Positions 9,298 to 16,628 of a stretch of DNA of 64,000 nt are shown here, piece after piece. The DNA is from Lacrimispora xylanisolvens (GTDB lineage Bacteria; Bacillota; Clostridia; Lachnospirales; Lachnospiraceae), in NCBI GenBank assembly GCA_017084465.1, contig CP070896.1, positions 310,001-374,000 of the forward strand, given 5' to 3'. Position 1 is the first letter of the stretch; each line of letters begins with the position of its first letter. A program made the translations under genes and the position numbers. The notes under the pieces were generated by a model. The model had not been told where the DNA came from, did no database searches, and worked only from the letters and a program-made list of their open reading frames with translations.

Positions 9298-9378
9298 TAA
9301 AAAAACCAACTTTGACTATGAAAATAACATGTTATTTTCTCAATCAAAATTGGTTTTGCCTGCTTTCCAGTAACAATC
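9298..9378 (-). promoter_or_regulatory. RAT antiterminator overlapping an intrinsic terminator
   Basis: On the minus strand 9378-9351 reads GGATTGTTACTGG-AAAGCAGGCAAAACC, an almost canonical ribonucleic antiterminator site. Its last bases (AAAACC) are the start of the terminator stem AAAACCAATTTTGA...TCAAAGTTGGTTTT with a T run (9298-9356). The two structures therefore exclude each other, which is the LicT switch. Confidence 0.92.
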
Positions 9379-9434
9379 CGAATTAATATTCATTTACCTA
9401 ACTATAGCAAATTTTTTTTATGTTGTCAATAAGT

Positions 9435-10055
9435 TTAAAGCTTACTAAATGCAAGAAATAAAAACAGAACGCCGCTGAGCCAGGACAAATCCCAGCCTTT
9501 TAATGCAGCAAGCCGCTTTCCCAGGAAAAGTCCGGCATACATCACGGCAATTCCCACTAAAAGCGCTGCCAGAGTTGCATACCCCGGATTAATCATAAGA
9601 AAACCGGACAGGGCGCCAGCCACCAGACTGTCAATGGACATGGCAAATGCAAACATAATCATCTCTTTCCATGACAGGGTCTTTGAATCATCCCAGTCAG
9701 CTGCCATAGGATTGCCGTATATGTTAATAATAATGCTAAGTCCCGAAATAGAAAAAGTCAGGTCTTTGTGAACATGAACATGGTTGTTAATGTATTTTTT
9801 TATGGTATAGTCCAGCAGCTTCATTACTCCCAAAAAGAATAAACAGGTAAATCCTACTCCTTTTGCGAACACTTCCGGCACAAAATTATCGATCACGTTG
9901 CCGAATAACAGGGCTGCACCCAGACAGCCGCTGCAGATTGCATTAGCCGCAATTACCTTTATCCATGAAATGCCTACCCTGTTTGCTCCATAGGCAATGC
10001 TGGCAACAAATGTATCTGTACTCAGCGCCAAAACCAAAATGAAAATATTACGCAT
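9435..10055 (-). CDS. ytaF: Sporulation membrane protein YtaF (MntP-like)
   Basis: A 206-residue protein with two related halves, each starting with a hydrophobic helix carrying an Asp-Ser pair (ALSTDTFVASIAYG at 8-21 and FAMSIDSLVAGALSG in the second half). This is the pattern of the MntP/YtaF family of small cation-transport-like proteins. A soluble loop with NNHVHVHKD and an Asp-rich segment (MAADWDDSK) separates the halves. It is next to lepB and sigK, in keeping with a sporulation role. The transported ion is unknown. Confidence 0.82.
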   Translation of the reverse strand: MRNIFILVLALSTDTFVASIAYGANRVGISWIKVIAANAICSGCLGAALLFGNVIDNFVPEVFAKGVGFTCLFFLGVMKLLDYTIKKYINNHVHVHKDLTFSISGLSIIINIYGNPMAADWDDSKTLSWKEMIMFAFAMSIDSLVAGALSGFLMINPGYATLAALLVGIAVMYAGLFLGKRLAALKGWDLSWLSGVLFLFLAFSKL

Positions 10056-10121
10056 ATTTTATCGAACTACCCTTTTTATTTTAATATATTCAAAGGCTTT
10101 TGGTTTGGCACCTTATAATTA

Positions 10122-10688
10122 CTAACTGATTTTTTTTATTCCTGGATAATAGCGGAACAAAACTTTTGCAAGTATCTTATCTTCCGGTACATAGGGATCA
10201 CTCCAGTATCTGGCATCGGCAGAATTATTCCGGTTATCCCCCAGCATCAGATAACATCCTGCAGGCACGGTGAAGTGATAATCCTCTGACTCCATGGGTT
10301 CCCTTAAGTATGGTTCTTCAAGAGGGGTCTGGGACTGATTGATATAAACATGGTTATTTTTAATGTCTACAGTCTCTCCCGGCAATCCGATAATCCGCTT
10401 AACCAGATGAATCTCTTCATTACCAGGGCCGGTCATGTGATCAAATATAATGATATCACCCCTTTGGGGTTCACCGCCAAACCGGTAAGCCAGCCTTGAT
10501 CCAATTAAACGGTCACCTGTCATAATTGTGGTCTCCATGGATCCGCTTGGCACCTTGCTGTTGGCAATAAGAAACGTATTAATAAAAAATGCAATCGCTG
10601 CTGCAATGACAATAATCTTCAGCCATTCAAACAGCTCCCTCTTTAAATTAAGAGGCTCTTCCACTTTACTGTCCTTTTTTACGCTCAT
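10122..10688 (-). CDS. lepB: Type I signal peptidase
   Basis: A 188-residue membrane-anchored protease that cleaves Sec and Tat signal peptides. One N-terminal membrane helix (about 22-42) is followed by the catalytic serine in SKVPSGSMETTI (Ser50), the general-base lysine in HLVKRIIGLPGE (Lys98) and the box E motif GDNRNNSADARYW. It follows the 3' part of sigK by 58 nt in the same direction, so it could be read through from that region. Length and motifs are typical of Gram-positive SipS-type enzymes. Confidence 0.95.
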   Translation of the reverse strand: MSVKKDSKVEEPLNLKRELFEWLKIIVIAAAIAFFINTFLIANSKVPSGSMETTIMTGDRLIGSRLAYRFGGEPQRGDIIIFDHMTGPGNEEIHLVKRIIGLPGETVDIKNNHVYINQSQTPLEEPYLREPMESEDYHFTVPAGCYLMLGDNRNNSADARYWSDPYVPEDKILAKVLFRYYPGIKKIS

Positions 10689-10746
10689 ATTTTTTCCTTT
10701 GACTGTTTTTTATTATTGTACCAAATGGACAGGGCAGAATCAACGT

Positions 10747-11115
10747 TTATATCCCATTTCTTTTTAATTCTGTCCTCAGCCTTTCCAGCGCCTTTTTTTC
10801 CAGTCTTGATACATAGGATCTCGAAATTCCCATGAGATCTGCGATCTCCCTCTGGGTGTACTCCCTGCCGCCATGAAGTCCATAGCGCATCCCTATAATT
10901 GTTTTTTCATTGTCTTTCAGGCAGGAATCGAAAACTTCATAAAGTTCCTTGATGTCCTGTTTAAGTATGATGGTCTCTAACGTCTCTTTATTCTCCATCT
11001 CGATTACATCCAGAAGGCTTACCGTTTCTCCATCCTTGTCTACACCGATGGGTTCATATAAAGACACCTCTTTTGAATATTTTTTATTAGCACGAAGGAG
11101 CATTAGGATCTCATT
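10747..11115 (-). CDS. sigK: 3' part of split sigK (regions 2.4 to 4 of mother-cell sigma K)
   Basis: The reading frame leaving the AATGA core encodes NEILMLLRANKKYSKEVSLY, then the region 3 and 4 part ending EYTQREIADLMGISRSYVSRLEKKALERL, the sigma K/sigma E region 4.2 helix-turn-helix. It lacks regions 1.2-2.3 and its apparent ATG lies upstream inside the skin element, so it is not a free gene. Joined to the 5' part at 18892-19160 it gives an uninterrupted 210-residue sigma factor. Sigma K directs late mother-cell transcription in sporulation. Confidence 0.93.
   Translation of the reverse strand, partial: NEILMLLRANKKYSKEVSLYEPIGVDKDGETVSLLDVIEMENKETLETIILKQDIKELYEVFDSCLKDNEKTIIGMRYGLHGGREYTQREIADLMGISRSYVSRLEKKALERLRTELKRNGI
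11111..11115 (-). other. Left recombination core of the skin element (AATGA)
   Basis: AATGA on the minus strand within GCAAATGAGATCCTA. It codes for Asn-Glu of sigma K in one frame and supplies the TGA stop of the recombinase in another. Confidence 0.85.
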
Positions 11116-12782
11116 TGCTAGAGTCACAAGGTGGCTCCTTAGAGCCATACAGATAGAGATGGACAGTCTCTCCATCCCAGACAACCCGTTTTACCAGAAT
11201 CCGGATTGCGGCCCGTTTCTGTTCTACATCCATAAAATCCACAGTCTTTTCAAAAATGGACAGGGTCTCTTTCAGCAGATCAAATTCCAGATCAGTCAGT
11301 TCTTTCCCCATGGCAGTTTCCTTACAGACTTCAATCTGGGACAGGATCTGTTCTTTCTTTTTGTGCAGTTCATCAATCTGTCTGACTATATAGTCGTATG
11401 CCGCCGTTCCCCCCGGCAACCTTGATTGACGTCACAAGACCATCAATATCTTTTTCAGTTAGAGATAATTCCTCTTCCAGGCGGCTGACATCCTGTTCAT
11501 AATCCTGCTTTTCTTCCTTAAGCAGCTTTCTGCCTTCCTCTAACTGCCTGGTGAATTCTTTTTTGTCTTCAGAAATCTTTTTTAGTTCTTCAATCACCAG
11601 TCTGTCTAACAGATTTCCATCGGCATTTTTTATTGCACAGCACTTCATACGGCTTTTCTCTTTCATGGAACAGAGGTAGGAATAGATCTGCTCTCCCCGG
11701 TCATTATATCTGCCGGAAAGCTTGGGCCGCATATAGTGATTGCAATTTCCGCAGACAAGAATACCGGAAAGAAGTGCCACATTACTTCTGGGTCTGCGGT
11801 AATTTTTTGATTTATTCCGCTCCAGCTGACGCTGGACACTGACCCACTCCGCTCCAGAAATCAGCCCCTCATGTTTACCGATTGCCACAATCCATTCTTC
11901 CATCTCTTTCATTTCATGGGCCTTTCCCTGCTTTTGTAACGTCCGGTTATATGCAATAATACCATGGGTTCCTTTAAAATCAGCAGGGTCAGCAAAAAGT
12001 TCTACTTTTTTTTCTTTCAGATACTGATAGGCTTCCTGATCTGCAATCATATACACCGGGTTTGAAAGTATGGCCTTAATTGCAAAACGGCTGAATAAAC
12101 GTCCCTGCTTTGTTTTGTATCCATTTTGTATGAGATAAGTCTCTGTCTGTGTCAGGGAACCGGTTTCCAGAAATTTTTCATAAATCCGCTTTACCAGCTT
12201 TGCCTCCTGGGGAATCCGTTTCAGTTTATATGCCTTTTTCTGCTTCCCGTCAATGGTTATGGAAGTTACCCGTTCCGACTGATACCCGGTTGGGGTATTT
12301 CCGCCAAGCCATCTTCCGCTTTTGGAAAGTTCATGCATATTGTCCCGGATCCGTTCTGCAATGGTTTCTCTTTCCAGTTGGGAAAATACAGAAGCAATAT
12401 ACATCATAGCTCTTCCCATAGGAGATGATGTATCAAACTGCTCTTTAATTGAAATAAATGAAATTTCCAGATGGTTCAGTTCTCCGATCAGATTGGCAAA
12501 ATCTCCAATATTACGGCTGATCCGGTCAAGACGGTAGCATACAATCGCTGAAATCTTCTTTTTCTTTGCTTCTTTCATCATCTGCTGAAACTGGGGGCGC
12601 TCTAAATTTCCACCGGAAAAACCCTCATCCTCAAAAATCAGGGCACTGTCTGCAAAGGATTCTCCGTAATGGGTTAAGATATATTGTCTGCAAAGCTCGA
12701 TCTGATTGCCGATGCTTTCCCCTTTTCCGGTAAATTTGGATTTTCTTGAATATATGGCAAACGGCTGATTTCTGTCTTCCAT
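11111..12782 (-). CDS. spoIVCA: Large serine recombinase of the skin element (SpoIVCA-like; frameshifted)
   Basis: ATG 12782 is preferred because AAGGAGGA lies 8 nt upstream. The upstream ATG has no site. The N-terminal resolvase domain has FAIYSRKSKF (catalytic Ser15 of this start), SRNIGDFANL and SPMGRAMMYIASVFSQLERE. A recombinase domain (PTGYQ) and a zinc-ribbon (LVCGNCNHYMRP...CSMKEKSRMKC) follow, then a long coiled coil. The frame breaks at a G6 run (plus-strand CCCCCC, 11409-11414); with five G the protein continues through DYIVRQIDELHKKKEQILS to 556 residues. The stop TGA lies in the recombination core. It should excise the element to rebuild sigK. Confidence 0.9.
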
Positions 12783-12886
12783 CACACAAATCCTCCTTGT
12801 TTTCACATGGAAAGCGCGTCCTCAAACATACCGGACACGCAGAATAACATACAAATATAGTAACCCTGAATTTCAAGGTATTCTCT

Positions 12887-13054
12887 ATGAACATGATCGT
12901 ATATAATCCTCAAACGGAAGAAGATAAAAAAGAACTGGGCAGAAGGGCGGCCGTCATTCACAATCAGGTGCTAATGCAGTCAGTCCGCCTGCTTCACTGC
13001 CCAAATGACCAAAAGAAATTACTTTTAGATGCAATAAAAGCAGAAAGCACTTAG
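12887..13054 (+). CDS. Small hypothetical protein inside the skin element
   Basis: A 55-codon frame begins MNMIVYNPQTEEDKKELGRR and ends LLLDAIKAEST. It is charged, helical in character and has normal codon use. A weak AAGGT lies 8 nt before the ATG. It is divergent from the recombinase (about 100 bp apart) and its stop comes 4 nt before the end of the convergent hydrogenase large subunit gene. Small proteins of this kind next to a serine recombinase can act as directionality factors, but there is no direct evidence for that here. I do not recognise the family. Confidence 0.5.
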   Translation: MNMIVYNPQTEEDKKELGRRAAVIHNQVLMQSVRLLHCPNDQKKLLLDAIKAEST

Positions 13055-13058
13055 GCAG

Positions 13059-14435
13059 TCAGACAACCGGAATAATTTTAGTGGTTTTTCCGGGGATGAT
13101 TACATGAGTGGCACAGGAAACGCAAGGGTCAAAGGATCTGATAATTCTTCCTATTTCAACTGGCATAGATTCATCTTTCACCGGTGCGCCCATAAGCGCC
13201 TGTTCTGCTGTTCCTTTTCTCTCTCCTGTCTGAGTGGATAAATTCCACGCAGATGGAGTGATAATCTGGTAGAACAGGATTTTTTCATCCTCAATTGTCA
13301 GCCAGTGTCCCAGTGCTCCTCTGGTAGTATCAACGAGTCCTTTTCCATTCGCCTGAGCTGGTACCACATATTCCTGCTGCATGGGTACACCTGGAATTAA
13401 ATTCTCCAAAAGAGTATTCATGATCTGGGTTATTTTTTTCGCTTCCAGAACCCGTGCAATGGTTCTGTCCATGACAGATATTCCATGTCTGTACTCTCCT
13501 GACAACCATTGTCTTGCCAACGGACCCACTTCAAAAGGGACCCCGTTGTATCTGGGAGCCCTGATCCAGGAATAAGCTTCTGGTTTCTCCCTGTCTGGCT
13601 CATTGGCTTCATTAAACCAGGCATATTCATCTGACTGGGTTATGAGGTCCGGATCAAAATGGGAATACTGTTCATTTGTATAAATATACGGATCTACATA
13701 TAAAGTCCCCAGCTCCTTATAATGCTGAAAACAGCCATAGGTTAAAAGATTTCTATTACCTCCCCCAAAATGATAATACTCCGAATAGTAAGCCGCAATT
13801 TCGTATACATCCGGCAGCATTTTTTCAGTAATAAATTTTTCTATCCCAAATAGTATGGATTTAATGGCTATAATCATATCTGCCGTTACAGGTGATGTGA
13901 TTCCTCCTATAAAAACGCCATGATTGTGAGGTGCCTTTCCTCCCAGAATTGCCAGCATTTTATGTGCATTCCTGCTATATTCCATTGATTCAAAATAATC
14001 ATTTACCATACGTTCATTAACATTGTCAGGCAATCGGTAATCGTTGTGATCCGTTTTAAAAAGAGGGTAGCCTTCCGGAAGCTTTATATAGTCTGGAAGT
14101 GTATACTGATAGAGATGCCTTAAATGATTCTGGAGAAATTCACATGCATGAAGCAGATCCCTTAAATATCTTCCCTGCTCTGAGGGTACAATCCCCAGAG
14201 CGTCTTCAAGGGCCAGGGCGGAAGCCATGGAATGGGCAGTAGAACAGATTCCGCAGATCCGCTGTGTAAAATAAACTGCATCCAACGGTGCTCTGCCTGT
14301 CAGCATTTTTTCAAAGCCCCGGAACATAAGGCCTTTGGTACGTGCATCAGTAATAACATTATTTCCTACTTCTGCTGCTATCTCCATGAATCCGTTGATT
14401 CTTGTAACTGGATTGATGATAATTGTGTCCGCCAT
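13059..14435 (-). CDS. [NiFe] hydrogenase large (catalytic) subunit
   Basis: A 458-residue protein. It has both nickel-binding motifs: RICGICSTAH (Cys61, Cys64, His68) near the N-terminus, and DPCVSCATH (Cys438, Cys441, His444) at the C-terminus. After His444 come 14 residues that the maturation protease should remove, matching the protease gene upstream. It is shorter than typical periplasmic uptake enzymes (about 550-600 residues). It starts within 2 nt of the small subunit stop, with the ribosome binding site inside that gene. Together they oxidise or produce H2. No hyp maturation genes lie in the window, so those must be elsewhere. Confidence 0.93.
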   Translation of the reverse strand: MADTIIINPVTRINGFMEIAAEVGNNVITDARTKGLMFRGFEKMLTGRAPLDAVYFTQRICGICSTAHSMASALALEDALGIVPSEQGRYLRDLLHACEFLQNHLRHLYQYTLPDYIKLPEGYPLFKTDHNDYRLPDNVNERMVNDYFESMEYSRNAHKMLAILGGKAPHNHGVFIGGITSPVTADMIIAIKSILFGIEKFITEKMLPDVYEIAAYYSEYYHFGGGNRNLLTYGCFQHYKELGTLYVDPYIYTNEQYSHFDPDLITQSDEYAWFNEANEPDREKPEAYSWIRAPRYNGVPFEVGPLARQWLSGEYRHGISVMDRTIARVLEAKKITQIMNTLLENLIPGVPMQQEYVVPAQANGKGLVDTTRGALGHWLTIEDEKILFYQIITPSAWNLSTQTGERKGTAEQALMGAPVKDESMPVEIGRIIRSFDPCVSCATHVIIPGKTTKIIPVV

Positions 14436-14436
14436 A

Positions 14437-15333
14437 CTACTCCTTCCTCATGGTATCATAAGTGATGAATGGTTCCATGGCATCTGGAAATCCAAACTGG
14501 GCGCAGCCAATGCAGGGCGTATCGTCACCAATCGGCCAGTTTACGTGCCCATTCCATTTGCGGATAGGACAGTCTGTCTGTGTCACAAGTCCCCGGCATC
14601 CCAGCATGTACATACAGGTTTCTTCTCCCAGCTTTGTTGCAAATATTCCAGAATCATAATAGGATCTTCTTGGACAACGGTCATGAATTGTTATGCCATA
14701 AAACATCAGCGGCCGGTCCACTTCGTCCAGGGGAGGTTCCCCATACAGAATTAAATAAGCCACGGTTCCCATGAGCCAGTCCGGGTGACAGGGACATCCG
14801 GTAAGCTTGATTACTTTCCGGTTGACAACATCTGAAATCCCGGTACAATCTGACGGATTCGGTCTTGCCGCCGATACTCCGCCGTAGGAGGCGCAGTCAC
14901 CAACTGATATCACGTGGGCAGCACGTTCTCCCAGCCTCATTGCTGCTTCAAGGCCTGTTATTTCTCTTCCCTCATGACGTCCGATGATGTGATAGAGTCC
15001 GTTGTCCCTTCTGGAAACAGCACCTTCTACTGCTAATATGTATTCATCTCCAATGATATCAAACAGCTGATCCATCGCCTGATCCCCTTCGGATGCGATC
15101 AGGCTGTTACTGTAGATAAAGTTGGTCATCTGAGTCATAAGGTACTGGAAATCCGGATCCTGACCATCCAGCATGGAAATGGTATTTCCTGTACACCCGT
15201 TTAATTCCAGCCATACCAGATTGGGTTTGGTACGTTTCTGAGTTTCAATTTCTTCCATTGCTCTGGTTACCAGCTGTCTGGTTTCCTTCCATTTCATTTC
15301 TTGAAAAGGACAAAATGCACGCTTTTTCTCCAA
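14437..15333 (-). CDS. [NiFe] hydrogenase small (electron-transfer) subunit
   Basis: A 298-residue Fe-S protein that starts at TTG behind GGGGGAG. Candidate ligands: proximal cluster Cys47, Cys147 (VGDCASYGG) and Cys180 (LTGCPCHPDW); distal His217, Cys220, Cys240, Cys246; medial Cys255, Cys274, Cys277. The position normally filled by the second proximal cysteine is Asn50 (NGCTGNT). There is no twin-arginine signal and no C-terminal membrane anchor, so the enzyme is probably cytoplasmic. It passes electrons between the NiFe site and a partner, perhaps the b5-like protein encoded just upstream. Confidence 0.92.
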   Translation of the reverse strand: MEKKRAFCPFQEMKWKETRQLVTRAMEEIETQKRTKPNLVWLELNGCTGNTISMLDGQDPDFQYLMTQMTNFIYSNSLIASEGDQAMDQLFDIIGDEYILAVEGAVSRRDNGLYHIIGRHEGREITGLEAAMRLGERAAHVISVGDCASYGGVSAARPNPSDCTGISDVVNRKVIKLTGCPCHPDWLMGTVAYLILYGEPPLDEVDRPLMFYGITIHDRCPRRSYYDSGIFATKLGEETCMYMLGCRGLVTQTDCPIRKWNGHVNWPIGDDTPCIGCAQFGFPDAMEPFITYDTMRKE

Positions 15334-15348
15334 AGGTAATCGCTCCCC

Positions 15349-15999
15349 CTATTCCTGAACCATATATCCTACAACAGGCAATACACTCAGTACCATTGCG
15401 CCAGGGTGACAGGAGGCAAACTCTGCACTTAAATCTCTGCCTGCTGAAAGCCCCCAGAAATGATTGCCTCCTGCCCATAAACGGTTATTGCTGACATTAT
15501 AAACCACTCCATTCACTGCAACATAAGCCGGGGCACCATTTTTCCCATCATATTGTGCCAGTTGCTCCAGAGTAAAATAGGTCAGAGGCTGTGGCTGCCC
15601 ACCCTCCTCCGGCTGTGGCGTACCGGTTGGACTGCCCGTTGCGCCTCCGGTTGGACCGCTTACACCTCCGGTAGGACCAGTTACGCCTCCGGTAGGGCCA
15701 GTTACGCCTCCGGTGGGGCCAGTGATTCCTCCGGTGGGGCCAGTGATTCCTCCGGTGGGGCCTCCCATTCTGCCGCCTGTCTGATCATTCATCTGACTGG
15801 CAGCCAGCCCCTGCCCGTTTTCCTGCATCTGGCTTAATTGTCCGAAATAATAAACATGATTCTGAAGCATAATTAATTCACTGCTTAAATGATCCAGCAC
15901 ATCATTGCTGTTGTATAAATTGGAGCGCAGCTTTTCCACATCAGCATTTAATCTCTTTAAACTGCTGCCAAGATACGTCATGAGTAAATCCAAATCCAT
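15349..15999 (-). CDS. Cytochrome b5-like protein with a GPTGG-repeat linker, in hydrogenase operon
   Basis: A 216-residue protein in three parts. Residues 1-70 are helical (coiled-coil-like). About 75-125 is a low-complexity linker of near-perfect 7-residue repeats GPTGG(I/V)T. About 138-216 is a cytochrome b5-like heme/steroid-binding domain starting TYFTLEQLAQYDGKNGAPAY, with histidines in GGNHFWGL and CHPGA as candidate heme ligands. The ATG follows AAGGAGG at 7 nt. It sits 15 nt before the small subunit gene, so an electron-carrier or scaffold role for the hydrogenase is a reasonable inference. No signal peptide is seen. Confidence 0.78.
   Translation of the reverse strand: MDLDLLMTYLGSSLKRLNADVEKLRSNLYNSNDVLDHLSSELIMLQNHVYYFGQLSQMQENGQGLAASQMNDQTGGRMGGPTGGITGPTGGITGPTGGVTGPTGGVTGPTGGVSGPTGGATGSPTGTPQPEEGGQPQPLTYFTLEQLAQYDGKNGAPAYVAVNGVVYNVSNNRLWAGGNHFWGLSAGRDLSAEFASCHPGAMVLSVLPVVGYMVQE
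15641..15773 (-). repeat. Tandem 21-bp repeats encoding GPTGG(I/V)T
   Basis: Six to seven copies of a 21-bp unit. The units differ mainly at third positions (GGTAGGACC, GGTAGGGCC, GGTGGGGCC). The last two copies are almost identical, a sign of recent slippage. It lies inside the b5-like gene and keeps the frame. Confidence 0.9.
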
Positions 16000-16089
16000 A
16001 ATGTAACCTCCTTAGCTAATCTGTTAGAATATATGAGCAAGCCTGGTTTTTAAGCCCATTTTCCAGGGCATTTATAAAAGTAGCCCGAT

Positions 16090-16551
16090 CTAATTACTTT
16101 TTTTTAATTCTTTTGACAAAATTTCTCTTATAATATCTTCTGTCTTTCTGCAAATATGGGGAAACTGCCTTTTTAACACAGTACTTAGCTCACAGCCTGG
16201 TACAATTATGGCAGCCTCAATTCCAATTAAGTATCCTCTTACAGGAAAACGGTACAGTCTTATCATGTCAAGAAAACTCATATCATGCTGCATAATGGGA
16301 TTGGATACCTGCTCCATAATCTCCTCTAAGGAAAAGATTTTAACAGAGCCCGGCCGGTCCCCAGATGACATGGCATCCAAAATCAGTATAAAATCATCGG
16401 GATTCAGAGAATAAAAGCACGCCTCACTATCCGTTTCCCCATAGATTATTTCAAGTTCTCTGCGAAGGAACCGTTTTTCAAGTTCTTCTGCGACTAAAAG
16501 TCCAATCCCGTCATCCTTCATCAGCCGGCTGCCAATAGCGATCAGTTTCGT
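16090..16551 (-). CDS. [NiFe] hydrogenase maturation endopeptidase (HyaD/HupD-like)
   Basis: This enzyme clips the C-terminal tail of the large subunit after nickel insertion. Residues LIAIGSRLMKDDGIGLLVAE form the conserved N-terminal strand and metal-binding loop. ILILDAMSSGDRPGSV and later MSFLDMIRLY carry the other metal-site region. The frame reaches back past the first ATG (16521) to an ACG at 16551, which sits 8 nt after GGGAGG and gives the expected N-terminus TKLIAIGSRL. An ATG at that place would differ by one base. Starting at 16521 would delete the essential first strand. It leads the b5-small-large operon, about 90 nt upstream. Confidence 0.82.
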   Translation of the reverse strand, partial: TKLIAIGSRLMKDDGIGLLVAEELEKRFLRRELEIIYGETDSEACFYSLNPDDFILILDAMSSGDRPGSVKIFSLEEIMEQVSNPIMQHDMSFLDMIRLYRFPVRGYLIGIEAAIIVPGCELSTVLKRQFPHICRKTEDIIREILSKELKKSN

Positions 16552-16587
16552 TCTTCATCCCTCCCTGTCCTATTTTTTAAATATATG

Positions 16588-16624
16588 AAAAAGACATGGG
16601 ATTATTCACACTCCCATGTCTTTT
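16588..16624 (-). terminator. Terminator after the GH27 gene
   Basis: AAAAGACATGGGAG...ATCCCATGTCTTTTTC on the minus strand: an 11-bp stem followed by a T run, just after the glycosidase stop. It separates that gene from the hydrogenase genes. Confidence 0.85.
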
Positions 16625-16628
16625 AAAA

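Noticed and set aside
10747-11184. A free-standing sigma factor gene of 145 codons
   Set aside because: The first codons (up to the AATGA core) are skin-element DNA, and regions 1.2-2.3 are found at 18892-19160. It is half a gene.
15641-15773. Short repeats that could suggest a CRISPR array
   Set aside because: Units are contiguous, with no spacers, and encode an in-frame GPTGG linker.
15553-15837. A plus-strand frame with ASGRASYASG repeats
   Set aside because: It is the antisense shadow of the repeat in the b5-like gene.
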